A stretch of DNA of 64,000 nt, taken from contig CAVWXT010000005.1 in NCBI GenBank assembly GCA_963759115.1, positions 992,001-1,056,000 of the forward strand, in the 5' to 3' direction. Shown piece by piece: positions 1 through 9,117 of the stretch. Below the pieces are notes generated by a model. It did not search any database. It worked only from the letters and a program-made list of their open reading frames with translations, and was not told the DNA's origin. The position numbers and the translations under genes were made by a program. The stretch is from CAVWXT01 sp963759115 (GTDB lineage: Bacteria > Planctomycetota > Planctomycetia > Pirellulales > Thermoguttaceae). The first letter of the stretch is position 1. Each line of letters starts with the position of its first letter.

Positions 1-2
1 CG

Positions 3-734
3 CTGGCCCCCGTGGAGTGGCACGGCCCGCATCTTGCCATGGGCTGCGACAATCTCTTGGCTCACGCTTTTGCCCGCCGCCTGGCCCGCGAGTTCCAATG
101 TCCCTATTATCCTCCCTTGTTTGTCGGGACGGAACGAGAACGCAACCCCGCCATGCTCGAATCGCTGGGCTTCGACCGGGACGCCTTCGTGGAAGGGATG
201 GACTTTCCCAAAATGCCGGTGGCCAGCGCCTATTTTCGAGAAGAGACCTTTGCCCTGGTGGTCCGCGACATCCTCAACATTCTGCTGGGTCGAATGCGTT
301 TCCGGCACGTCTTGATCGTCAATGGGCATGGAGCCGACAACCAGCGTGCCGTCCTGGATCGTCTTTGCACGGAGTACAATGCCGGGCAAACCGAGAAGCG
401 CGTGATGTGGGTGTACCCCGGATTTCCTCGTTCCATGGTGGCGGGCGCCATCGGACACGCAGCCTCCCACGAAACCTCCATGCTGGCAGCCACCTGGCCT
501 GCTTGCGTCGATCTGGGCCGCTTGCCCGCTACCGGCAAGCTCAGGAACGTGGACTACGCGGTCGTCGATGGCGAGACTTTTGATAATGTCCCTACTCCCG
601 ACCGCACCCTTCGAGAAGACCAGGATCCCCGCACCCGCACCGATCCTGGGTGGGGCAAGGAACAAGTGGAACAGGCAGCCCGGGAAGTGATCGAACAGGT
701 AAAGGCCGAGTGGTTCCAGACGGAACGCACGTAG
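3..734 (+). CDS. Creatininase-family amidohydrolase, 5' end cut off by the window
   Basis: The frame is open from the first bases, so the true start lies upstream; the first possible internal start is a GTG at 12. The remaining 244 or so residues carry the family's metal-binding signatures: the EWHGPHLAMG stretch followed by a Cys-Asp, then VNGHGAD near residue 105, then GHAASHETSM. Creatininase-type enzymes are binuclear metal amidohydrolases; members act on creatinine or on formamide-type intermediates, and the substrate cannot be chosen from this fragment. The normal family length is about 240-270 residues, so only a few N-terminal residues are missing. No partner gene is visible upstream. 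Family confidence is high, substrate unknown. Confidence 0.85.
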   Translation: MAPVEWHGPHLAMGCDNLLAHAFARRLAREFQCPYYPPLFVGTERERNPAMLESLGFDRDAFVEGMDFPKMPVASAYFREETFALVVRDILNILLGRMRFRHVLIVNGHGADNQRAVLDRLCTEYNAGQTEKRVMWVYPGFPRSMVAGAIGHAASHETSMLAATWPACVDLGRLPATGKLRNVDYAVVDGETFDNVPTPDRTLREDQDPRTRTDPGWGKEQVEQAAREVIEQVKAEWFQTERT

Positions 735-950
735 AGCGCGACACGTTTCGCGCGTGAAACTTCGGCTAAAACCGCCGCCGAGGACAGCTCCGTGCCGCAC
801 GGGCCCGCCGCGCTTCCGACACGCCGAAGCGCAGACCTCTGCCTTCGTCCGCACGGCCGTGCTCCGGCCGTCGGCGGACCAGGATGTTTTCTGCCCTGGT
901 GCCCGATGCGATCCACGCTGGCTGCGACGGGCGAATCTGTGGCGACCGGG

Positions 951-1190
951 TTACCCCGCCGCCCGATAGACCGTCTCCCCGCTGACCTTCAGCATTATAA
1001 TTTGCCCCGTTGCCGTCAGAGATCTGAGGACGTCCTGGAGAACCTCGGGCGGTAGCCCGACAACCCTGCGAAGACGGTCGAGGGAAATGCCCGCCCCGCC
1101 GGCTTGGGCGATGACGGTCGCCAGTTGCTCGGCTTGGGAGGCATCTTGGAAGCGATTTTGGAGCCAGTCGTGAAAGGAAGGGCTGGGCAT
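951..1190 (-). CDS. Small hypothetical protein, possible winged-helix fold
   Basis: A 79-residue product (87 residues if the ATG at 1214 is used) rich in helix-forming residues, with a helix-turn-helix-like stretch around GISLDRLRRVVGLPPEVLQD followed by a strand-like GQIIMLKVSGETVYR tail that would suit a winged helix. Neither start has a convincing ribosome binding site. The frame stays open further upstream to 1379, but that part has shadow-like composition. I do not recognise a named family. It lies alone between the creatininase gene and a transposase remnant. Confidence 0.45.
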   Translation of the reverse strand: MPSPSFHDWLQNRFQDASQAEQLATVIAQAGGAGISLDRLRRVVGLPPEVLQDVLRSLTATGQIIMLKVSGETVYRAAG

Positions 1191-1534
1191 GGAGTTATCT
1201 ATGGTTGCCGGCATTCGTTCACATAACGCCACGAAATACGAGCCGGCGAGGCGATCCTCTTGCTGTTTCCCGCGACAGGCGTCATCATGGAGGTCGTCTT
1301 CCTTGCCTCTGTTCCCTGCGCCGCCGGAGATCCCCATGTCCCGCACGAAGCTCGCCTTTCTCGCCCTGCCCCTTGTCATCGTCGCCGGTTTATCGCCGAA
1401 GCGACTTTATTCTGAGACTCGCACGGCCGCCGACCTGACGCCAGACGCCGTGTGGGCCGCTAAAAGCAGGCTGAATTATACCAGAAACTGATCTTGGTGG
1501 TGAGGGCGATTTCTGTTCTGCTACGGTTTTTGCA

Positions 1535-2118
1535 ATGGCCGTTTTTTCGAGATGGCAGAAGGAGTCGGCGATGGAAGGTGTCATGGAAGACAAGGCGTAT
1601 CCAAGTCCGGACTACAAGTTGCTTGCGTTCTTCGAGAAGAGCCGAGATCGGTGGAAGAACAAGGCACTGAATCGCAAACAGCACATCCGGCGATTGGAGA
1701 AGCGCGTGGCGGCACTGGAGGCAAGTCGTGGGAAATGGAGAGAGAAGGCCCAGGCAGAGCGTCCCCGTGTGGTCTTGAATGATGACCGGAATTCCCGCGC
1801 CAAGCCAAGGGCCTCACAAAAGGGCAGCATTTGTTGGGCAGCAGCGAAATGTTGGAGTCGCTGCTGGGGAAATACAAGCGCATTCAAGGCGCGCACAGCA
1901 AGGGAGGCATGACAGGCTCGCTGCTCAACATTGGAGCCGCCGTCTCGCGGAAAACCGCGGACACGATCCGAAGAGCGCTGGCGTCCGTCCCCGTCGCCGC
2001 TGTGGGAAGGTGGATCCGAGAAAATCTCGGTCTGACTATCCCCGCCCAGCAGGCTCTCGCCTTCCGTTGGAACAAAAACAGTCCCCAACACCAAAGCTTA
2101 GCAACATCAAGTTTTTAG
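1535..2118 (+). pseudogene. Decayed transposase: N- and C-terminal remnants only
   Basis: Two reading frames carry pieces that belong together. The first (from 1535) has a basic coiled-coil start with motifs such as KSRDRWKNKAL and LEKRVAALEASRGKW, typical of the N-terminus of a large transposase family common in Planctomycetes. The second (to 2118) begins with GSSEMLESLLGKYKRIQG and SKGGMTGSLLNIGA, which resembles the C-terminus of the same family. The catalytic middle is absent and the frames differ, so this is a deletion derivative that cannot make an active enzyme. No terminal repeats were recognised. Confidence 0.65.
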
Positions 2119-2191
2119 CGGCCCACACGGAGTGTGCCTGCTACTTTCAAGACCGGGAACGGTTACGACGCCACCGTTGCCATATCCTTCC

Positions 2192-4333
2192 ATGCTTTTC
2201 GATTGGCGGCAATTTCACGCGAGCGAACATCACGCGCCGGCGGCGGTCGATCCGCGGCGGCGGCTGTGGATCTGCCTGGCGGCCTTCGTGGCGGCGGCGG
2301 GGGTGGTGTTTGGCCGGGCCGTGCAATTGGAGGTGACGCAAGGCGCCGCGTTTCGCGACGAGGCGCTGCGTCCGGCGGAAAAGGAGACGGTGCTGCCGGC
2401 GCCCCGCGGCCGTGTCCTCGCCCGGGATGGCGCCGTGTTGGCCTGCGACCAGTCGATCCCGGCGGTGGCCGTCCAGTACCGTTGGCTGCAAGATCCGCCC
2501 GACGATGGCTGGCTTCGAGCCAGAATTCGCTCGCGGCTCGCCAGGGCGGACCGCAGGAATGCAGCGAAACTAGCCGCTGCGAAGGCCGGCGTGCTGGCGG
2601 AACGCGACGAACTGGCTCGCCGCCTGGCCGAGTTGTGCGGCATGTCGCCCGATCAATGGGCCGCCCGCGCACGGCGAATCCAGGCACGCATCGAACGCAT
2701 CGCCGAGAGCGCGAACAGCCGCCGGCAGGCGAAGGCCGTCGAGGTGGAAAGGGCCGACGATTCCTGGACGGTCCGCATCCGGCGTCTGCTGTTGGAAGAG
2801 CCCCCGCCGCCGCGAATCGTCGTGGCCGAAGAACTCGATTACCACGTCATGGCCGATGGCGCGCCGCCATCGGCCGTGGCCGAAATCGAGAACCATGCCG
2901 ACCGCTACCCGGCCGCGAAGATCGTGCCTCTCTTGCGACGATCTTATCCTGCCGGCGCACTAGCGGCCCACGTGCTCGGCCACCTTGGCCGGGTTGGAGA
3001 GAAGGAACTGGCCGAACGGACGGACGAGGGCCCGCGGTACCTGCCGGACGATTGGGTCGGCCGGTTGGGCACAGAGCGACAATACGAGGACCAACTCCGC
3101 GGGCGCCACGGCACGGAGGTCCGGGAGACGGATCGCAGTGGGCGCGTCTTGATTACGTATCGTTCCCGGGAACCAGCGGCCGGCCGCGACATCACGCTCT
3201 GCCTTGATCCGGCGCTGCAACGCACGGCGGAAGAGCTGCTGCAGAGCGCCTTGGACCGGCGGACGATGATGTCGGGGAAGGCCGAACCGGCGGGCGGGGC
3301 CATCGTGGTGATGGATGTCCGCGACGGGGCCATCCGCGCCGCCGCGTCGGCCCCCACCTTCAATCCCAACCTGTTCGTCCGCGACCAGCCGGACGAGCTT
3401 GCTGCCTTGCTGGCCGACAAATCGAACCCGTTGTTCGATCGCGTCTGCCGCATGGCGATTCCGCCCGGCTCGACGTTCAAGGTGCTCACGGCGGCGGCGC
3501 TGCTGGAATCGACAGCCACGGACCCGCAAGAGCCGTTCTTCTGCCAAGGCTACCTCCACGAGCCCGATCGGCAGCGGTGCCAGATCTACGTGCGCGAGGG
3601 CGTGGGACACGGCGAGGTGGCCCTGGCCGACGCTTTGGCCGTGAGCTGCAACGTCTACTTCTTCCACTTCGCCGGTCTTATGGGACCGCGGCCGCTGGTG
3701 GACTGGGCCGAGCGGTTTGGCTTTGGCCGGCCGACGGGAGTGGATCTGCCCAGCGAAGCGGCCGGAACGCTGCCCTGTCCCGAAAACATCCGCCAATTGG
3801 AAGGCCACGCCTGGGCAACCGCCGACACGCAGGCGATGGCCATCGGGCAAGGTTCGCTCACCACAACGCCGCTGCAAGTTCTGCGGATGATCGCGGCCGT
3901 GGCCAACGGCGGGAAATTGGTGACGCCGCACGTGGCGCAAGGCGAGCAGGGTTCAGGGTTCAGGGTTCAGGCTCCCACCGAAGCGAACGTGCAGATTCTG
4001 AACCCTGAACCCCGAACCCTGAACCCTGATATTGGCCTGTCCTCGCGCACGCTGCGAGTGATCCGCGACGGCCTTCGCCGCGTGGTGGCCGACCCGGAAG
4101 GCACCGCCCACGGCACCGTATTCATCGAGTCGCTCGCCGTGGCCGGCAAGACGGGCACGGCCGAGACGGGCGAAGATCGCGCCAGCCACGCCTGGTTCGC
4201 CGGTTACGTTCCGGCCGACGAGCCGAAGCTGGCGTTTGTCGTCGTGTTGGAGCACGCCGGCGACGCCGCCATCGCGGCCGGGCCCGCGGCCAAGCGCCTC
4301 GTGTTGCGGATGGAGCAGTTGGGGCTGCTATGA
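2192..4333 (+). CDS. mrdA: Penicillin-binding protein 2 (peptidoglycan transpeptidase)
   Basis: This 713-residue protein is an inner-membrane class B transpeptidase that cross-links peptidoglycan. It has one N-terminal membrane segment (about residues 23-42), a PBP dimerisation region starting with PRGRVLARDG, and the transpeptidase domain. All three catalytic motifs are present: STFK with Ser427 as nucleophile, SCN at 485-487, and KTG at 653-655. The ATG at 2192 is preferred because the frame upstream has no PBP features. The protein is longer than many PBP2s because of a charged helical insert near residues 115-200 and a repeat-derived segment near 590-612. No rodA or mreBCD gene is in the window, so involvement in cell elongation is inferred from the family. 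Confidence 0.93.
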   Translation: MLFDWRQFHASEHHAPAAVDPRRRLWICLAAFVAAAGVVFGRAVQLEVTQGAAFRDEALRPAEKETVLPAPRGRVLARDGAVLACDQSIPAVAVQYRWLQDPPDDGWLRARIRSRLARADRRNAAKLAAAKAGVLAERDELARRLAELCGMSPDQWAARARRIQARIERIAESANSRRQAKAVEVERADDSWTVRIRRLLLEEPPPPRIVVAEELDYHVMADGAPPSAVAEIENHADRYPAAKIVPLLRRSYPAGALAAHVLGHLGRVGEKELAERTDEGPRYLPDDWVGRLGTERQYEDQLRGRHGTEVRETDRSGRVLITYRSREPAAGRDITLCLDPALQRTAEELLQSALDRRTMMSGKAEPAGGAIVVMDVRDGAIRAAASAPTFNPNLFVRDQPDELAALLADKSNPLFDRVCRMAIPPGSTFKVLTAAALLESTATDPQEPFFCQGYLHEPDRQRCQIYVREGVGHGEVALADALAVSCNVYFFHFAGLMGPRPLVDWAERFGFGRPTGVDLPSEAAGTLPCPENIRQLEGHAWATADTQAMAIGQGSLTTTPLQVLRMIAAVANGGKLVTPHVAQGEQGSGFRVQAPTEANVQILNPEPRTLNPDIGLSSRTLRVIRDGLRRVVADPEGTAHGTVFIESLAVAGKTGTAETGEDRASHAWFAGYVPADEPKLAFVVVLEHAGDAAIAAGPAAKRLVLRMEQLGLL
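3949..4029 (+). repeat. GGGTTCA-type inverted repeat inside the PBP2 gene
   Basis: Three GGGTTCA units lie at the left and four CTGAACCC-type units at the right, about 28 bases apart, so the stretch can fold back on itself. The same unit occurs in an intergenic repeat at 11370-11493. Here it is read in frame (GSGFRVQ ... LNPEPRTLNP) between PBP motifs two and three and adds about 25 residues that PBPs do not normally have. Confidence 0.8.
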
Positions 4334-4363
4334 ACGGCCAACCGGTTGAATCCTCAAACCCAC

Positions 4364-5343
4364 CTACCGCGCGGCCGACTCCTTCTTCTCCTCAACGATC
4401 GGTCCGATGTACGAGGTGGCGGCAACAATGTCGTCGAACCACTTCTTGTTCGCGCGGATGTTGTTCGGACGCATGAACAAGGCCACCCCGAACAGATCGA
4501 TCTTGAGGCTCTCCACGTCGCGCAAGCGGAAATTGGGGAAGTCGGCAATCAGCTTCCCGTCCACCCAGCAGGCCACGCGGCCATCGCGCTTTCCCGGCGT
4601 ATTCGCCTTGACCATGTACTCATAACAGCACCAGCGGTCGAGTTCGGGAATCACGTCCGGGCGGGAGACGAACTGCGGGCCGAAGGGATGCTCCGTCTCC
4701 GAGGACGGCGCGATCTTGCCGGTCGGGTAGATGTGGTCGCCGAACCCGCTGCGTTGCTCCGGCTGGTAGACATAGAGGTTCAGCGGGCCCGGCGACGCCG
4801 CCCGGCCACGCTCGGTCTCGAAATTGACCAGGAACTTATTCGTGCCGTCAGCCCGCTTTCCGGGCGTCGCCTGTCCGCCGGGGAAGTAATGGGCGGCGAT
4901 CACTCCGCCGTTGTGGCTGGAACCCCGCTGGTCGTAGCCTTTCTCGAACTTGGCGTAAAACCGCAGGAACAGGACGTCTCGCTCCTCCTTGATTACCCGG
5001 TAGAGCGCGGCCGAGTTGCCTTCCCGCTGTTGCGGCAGGGTGAAGACGACGGCCTTCTTGCCGTGGTGTACGTTGGCCGGCTCTTCCGCGATGCGGATGT
5101 TCTCGTCGTGAAGGACAAAGTTCCATTTCTTGTGTACGTCGGCCGTTTGTGAGCAGTCCTCGAAGCCGTCATACAGGACAACGGCGGGGTCCTTTTCGAT
5201 TCCCACGTCGCCGGGATATTTTGCGGCAATGCCCGTGTCGCCCTCCGGCAAAAGCGCAAGCGTCGGAGCGGAGGTCTCCTGGCCGATGGCCGGCAGCGCC
5301 CGAGGGAGAAGATCAACGTCAGGACAAGGCAAATGCTGCGCAT
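4364..5343 (-). CDS. Secreted unassigned protein, tandem family copy 1 (one frameshift)
   Basis: First of four tandem paralogues. The mature part contains the family signatures GIAAKYPGDVGIEK, DGFEDC, FLRFYAKFEKGYDQRGSSHN, CCYEYMVKANTPGKRDGR and the C-terminal KKWFDDIVAATSYIGPI. A signal peptide starting at 5343 (MRSICLVLTLIFSLG) is in another frame; one missing base in the GGG run near 5298 would join it to ALPAIGQETSAP. The strand-rich pattern and the conserved WVDGKLIADFPN look like a concanavalin-A-like jelly roll, as in some polysaccharide lyases, but no catalytic residues can be assigned. Function unknown; a role on extracellular glycans is inference. Confidence 0.8.
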
Positions 5344-5443
5344 TGAGGGTCTCCTGGGATTGTTGTCGAAAGAGGTGTCAGTCAGAGAGCTGCGACCCTC
5401 AGTCGCGCCCCCGAACCGCGACTACCGATCGCGGCTCTATGTT

Positions 5444-6442
5444 CTACGGCTTGGTCGGCGTCTTCGCGGCGTCGACGATCGGCCCGATGTAGGACGTGGC
5501 CGCGACCACGTCGTCAAACCACTTCTTGTTTGCGCGGATCGTGTTGGGATTCATGTACAGCCCAATGCCGAACCAGTCAATCTTCAGCGTATCGACGTCT
5601 CGCAGCCTGAGGTTGGGAAAGTCGGCGATCAGTTTCCCGTCGACCCAGCAGGCGATCCGGCCGTCGCGCCGGCCTACCGTGTTCGCTTTCACCATGAACT
5701 CATAGCAGTACCAGCGGTCCAGTTCGGGTATGAACTCCGGCCTGGCGACGAATTGCGGGCCGAAAGAAAGCGGTTGCGCTGCGGAGGCCAGCCGCCGGCC
5801 GGAAGGCGTGACCTTGCCGGACGAGTAGATGTGGTCGCCGAACGGGCCACCTTGCTCGGGATGATAGCAGTAAATATTCAGCGGACCCGGCGACTGTGCC
5901 CGGCCCCTCTCGGTCTCAAAATTGGCCAGGAACTTGTTGCGGCCGTCGGCGGGTATGCCGGGGGTTGAAACGTGGCCGATCTGGTAGTGGGCCGAAATCG
6001 TCCCGCCGCTGTGGCAGGAACCGCGCTGGTCGAAGTCCTTCTCATACTTCGAGTAGAATCGCAGGAAGAGCACCTCGCGCTCCTCCTTGAGACGGTCGTG
6101 CATCCCGATGGCCAGCCCCTCGCGCTGTTTCGGCACGGTGAACTCGACGGCCCGCTTGCCGCGGTTGACGTTGGCCGGTTCTTCGGCAATGCGGATATTG
6201 GCCTCGTGGATCACCATCTCCCATTTCTTGTGCAGGTCCGCGGGCGTCGCGCACTCCTCGAAGCCGTCGTAGAGCACGACCGCCGAGTCCTTCTCGATCC
6301 CGACGTCGCCGGGATACTTCGCGGCAATGCCCGTGTCGCCTTCCGGCAGAGGCGCGATCGCCGAAACCGGTGGCTCTTGTGCGTGCGCCTGCCAGGCCCC
6401 AACGAGCCAAACGGCCGCCAAAAGTAGCCAAAAATGACGCAT
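5444..6442 (-). CDS. Secreted unassigned protein, tandem family copy 2
   Basis: A 332-residue paralogue, intact. It has a clear signal peptide (MRHFWLLLAAVWLVGAWQAHA) followed by the family N-motif PEGDTGIAAKYPGDVG. Conserved blocks in order are LYDGFEE, LFLRFYSKYEKDFDQRGSCH, DRWYCYEFMVKANT and IACWVDGKLIADFPNLRL, ending in WFDDVVAATSYIGPIVDAAK. The strong conservation of the C-terminal tail in all copies suggests a structural or docking role. The gene is separated from its neighbours by about 100-125 bases, so each copy may be transcribed on its own. The fold looks like a beta jelly roll; enzyme activity is unproven. Confidence 0.85.
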   Translation of the reverse strand: MRHFWLLLAAVWLVGAWQAHAQEPPVSAIAPLPEGDTGIAAKYPGDVGIEKDSAVVLYDGFEECATPADLHKKWEMVIHEANIRIAEEPANVNRGKRAVEFTVPKQREGLAIGMHDRLKEEREVLFLRFYSKYEKDFDQRGSCHSGGTISAHYQIGHVSTPGIPADGRNKFLANFETERGRAQSPGPLNIYCYHPEQGGPFGDHIYSSGKVTPSGRRLASAAQPLSFGPQFVARPEFIPELDRWYCYEFMVKANTVGRRDGRIACWVDGKLIADFPNLRLRDVDTLKIDWFGIGLYMNPNTIRANKKWFDDVVAATSYIGPIVDAAKTPTKP

Positions 6443-6568
6443 CGCGGGTTCTCTCCGGTCAGGCGGACGAAAGTGAGTGTAACCAAGTCACAACGTTGGG
6501 GTGGCGGTGCAACTACCGCACCAACCTGTTCGCACCGCGGACCGCGGCCACCGGTCGCAGGCTGGGTT

Positions 6569-7546
6569 CTACGGTTTGGTCGGCATCTTCGCTGCGTCGA
6601 CCATCGGCCCGATGTACGACGTGGCCGCGACCACGTCGTCGAACCACAGCTTGTTCTCGCGGACGCGGTTGGGATTGATGTAGCCTCCGATGCTGAAATT
6701 GTCGATGGTCAACGTCTCGACGTCACGGAGCCGCATATTCGGGAAATCGGCCATGAGCTTCCCGTCGACCCAGTAGGCGATGCGGCCGTCGCGCCGGCCC
6801 GGAGTGTTGGCCTTGCACATGAGTTCGTAGCAGTACCAGCGGTCGAGCTCGGGAACAAAATTGGGACGGGGAACGAAGTCGGGGCCGAAATCGCCGCGCC
6901 GGCCGCGGCCGATCTCGCCGTTGGGCATGAAAGCGTCGCCGAAATTGCCCCGCTGCTCCGGATGATAGGCGTAAACATTGAGATAACCCGGCTTGGGTCC
7001 GCTGAACCAGGCGGCATTCACTTCGACCAGGAACTTATTGCGGCCATCGGCGCGCTTTCCCGGTGTGGATACGCCGTTGACGTGGTAATGCGCGGCGATC
7101 GAGCCGCCGTTATGGAAGGAACCGGCGCCCTTGATGTCCAGGTCTTTGTCGAACTTGTGATAGTAGCGCAGGAACAGGATGTTCTGCTCCGGTTGGACCT
7201 TCCTCATCAGTCCGTTTCCGACCGCACCGTTCCGCTGAGGGTGAATGAGCTCCAGGGCCTTGCGTCCGCTATGCACGTTCGCGGGCTCCTCCGCGATGCG
7301 AATCGTGGCGTCATGGTGTACGCCGGCGTCCCATTTGCGGCGCAGGTCGTTGGCCACGGAGACCTCCTCGAAGCCGTCATAGAACAGGACCGCCGGGTCC
7401 TTCTCGATGCCGACGTCGCCCGGATACTTGGCGGCAATACCGGTGTTGCCTTCCGGCAGGGGCGCCAACTTCACGGTTTCCTGGCCGAAAGCCTGTGAAG
7501 TCCATACCAGTGTGATCACGACAAGACCAAGCCAATGGCTTCGCAT
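6569..7546 (-). CDS. Secreted unassigned protein, tandem family copy 3
   Basis: A 325-residue paralogue with a signal peptide ending near SQAFGQE, then the shared PEGNTGIAAKYPGDVGIEK block. It differs from copies 1 and 2 in the middle: the RGSCHSGG-type segment is DIKGAGSFHNGGSIAAHYH, and the section before FGPDFVPRP carries the basic GRGRRG. The DRWYCYELMCKANTPGRRDG and WVDGKLMADFPNMRLRDVE blocks and the KLWFDDVVAATSYIGPMVDA tail are kept. The Trp, Cys and Asp residues in the DRWYCYE block are invariant in copies 2-4 and are the best candidates for mutational tests. Function unknown. Confidence 0.85.
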   Translation of the reverse strand: MRSHWLGLVVITLVWTSQAFGQETVKLAPLPEGNTGIAAKYPGDVGIEKDPAVLFYDGFEEVSVANDLRRKWDAGVHHDATIRIAEEPANVHSGRKALELIHPQRNGAVGNGLMRKVQPEQNILFLRYYHKFDKDLDIKGAGSFHNGGSIAAHYHVNGVSTPGKRADGRNKFLVEVNAAWFSGPKPGYLNVYAYHPEQRGNFGDAFMPNGEIGRGRRGDFGPDFVPRPNFVPELDRWYCYELMCKANTPGRRDGRIAYWVDGKLMADFPNMRLRDVETLTIDNFSIGGYINPNRVRENKLWFDDVVAATSYIGPMVDAAKMPTKP

Positions 7547-7606
7547 GTTGAAGTTCCCTGCTTTCCGAAGGGCTGGTGATTGGGGGGCTTGAGTTCCTGG
7601 TGGGAC

Positions 7607-8590
7607 CTACGGTTTGGCGGGCGACTGCATCTCTCCCACCATCGGCCCGATGTACGAAGTGGCCGCCACCACGTCGTCGTACCACATGGCGCAGCCGCCC
7701 TGGACTCGGCGGTTCTGCGTGTACAAGCTGACGTTGATCAGATTCGCCTTCAACTCTTCCGCGTCGCGGAGCCGGAAATGAGGAAAGTCGGCCGCCAGTT
7801 TCCCGTCCACCCAGAACGCCAGCCGGCCGTCGCGCTGGCCGGGCGTGTTCGTCTTGACCATGATCTCATAGCAGTACCATCGGTCGCGCTCGGGAATGAT
7901 ATCGGGCCGCACGACAAAGCTATCCTCGCTGTACGGCCGCTCCGACGTTTTCCGATCGGGTAAGATTCGGCCTGAGGGAAAGAGTTGGTCGCCGTACTTG
8001 GATTTTTGCTCCGGGTGGTAACTGTAGAGGCACAGGTTGCCCGGCGAAGCAATTTGGTTGTTGGGACGCCACGTATCGAGCCGGGCAGTGAACTGGTTGC
8101 GGCCGTCGGCCCGCAGCCCCGCTTTCACGTTGTTCGTCTCCATCGTGGTGCCCCAAATTGCCCCGCCATTGTGCGTTCCGCCGTGATACAGCTCGGTGTC
8201 CTTGCCGAACTTTGCATAGTAGCGGTAGAAGAGGAGATCGTACCCCGGTTGGAAAAGGTGCTGGAGCCCGCCGTTGGAGCGCCCGTCCGGTCTCGGCCAA
8301 GCCAGCGTGAACTCGACGGCCGACTTGCCGCTATGCACATTTTCGGGCTGGTGGGTTACCCGACGGTCGCCATAGCTGCGTTCCCATTTGTCGAGGCCGG
8401 TCTCGAAGCCGTCGGCAAACACGACCGCCGGGGCCTTTTCGATGCCCGCGTCGCCGGGATACTTCGCGGCAATTCCGGTGTTGCCTTCCGGCAGCGGTGC
8501 CAATGCGGACGCGGGCTGTTCTTGCGCCCTCGCCGGCAACACGCAGAGAAATAGGAGAGCCGCCAGAACAACCCAATCGCAGCGCATCAT
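7607..8590 (-). CDS. Secreted unassigned protein, tandem family copy 4 (most diverged)
   Basis: A 327-residue paralogue, the first of the array in transcription order and the most different. It has a signal peptide (VVLAALLFLCVLPARAQ), the PEGNTGIAAKYPGDAGIEK block, and then an altered middle (GTHNGGAIWGTTMETNNVKA) in place of the HYH segment. The DRWYCYEIMVKTNTPGQRDG and WVDGKLAADFPHFRLRD blocks remain. The usual KKWFDD is replaced by CAMWYDDVVAATSYIGPMV. The start could be the ATG at 8590 or 8587. The pattern suggests an old duplication followed by newer ones giving copies 1-3. Confidence 0.83.
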   Translation of the reverse strand: MMRCDWVVLAALLFLCVLPARAQEQPASALAPLPEGNTGIAAKYPGDAGIEKAPAVVFADGFETGLDKWERSYGDRRVTHQPENVHSGKSAVEFTLAWPRPDGRSNGGLQHLFQPGYDLLFYRYYAKFGKDTELYHGGTHNGGAIWGTTMETNNVKAGLRADGRNQFTARLDTWRPNNQIASPGNLCLYSYHPEQKSKYGDQLFPSGRILPDRKTSERPYSEDSFVVRPDIIPERDRWYCYEIMVKTNTPGQRDGRLAFWVDGKLAADFPHFRLRDAEELKANLINVSLYTQNRRVQGGCAMWYDDVVAATSYIGPMVGEMQSPAKP

Positions 8591-9117
8591 CGGTTTCCTA
8601 TACGAGGGAGGATTGCAGACGCGGGAGGTACTCGGCGTGGAAAGTCGGAACGGCGCCCGTGCTCGTGGCGACAGGATCGCCTCTCCCAGGGGGCAGGCAA
8701 CCGGAAGGTTAGGCGCGGCGCAATGTCAGGCAGGACTACCAGCAGGCATTTCAGGCTATCACCAACATGGCGGCCAGTCAAGCAGTTTCCGTGTGCAGGG
8801 CATTCCCCTTACTCATCGTTAGACGCCGTCCCGCAAACCCTTCGCTCTCCTCGCTCGTTGCTCCCGCAAGAAAGCAGCTACCGACGAAGAAAAGGAAATG
8901 ACGGCTCCGCATAACAGCCATGCGGCTCCTGTCAGGAGCAGGACTGACCCAAGGTTCACATTTGTCGACGCAAACGATGGCTGCATCGCCACGGCAACCA
9001 CCGCGGAAACTCCGCCCAAGCCGCAAAGACCGACCCACAGCCAGCGCACCAGCGGTACCCCCTATAGAGGCAGTAGCACAGCGCGATTGTGAGACAGGAG
9101 CCAACAATATCGAAGTT

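Noticed and set aside
2960..3940. 326-codon minus-strand frame
   Set aside because: Antisense to PBP2 with shadow-like composition.
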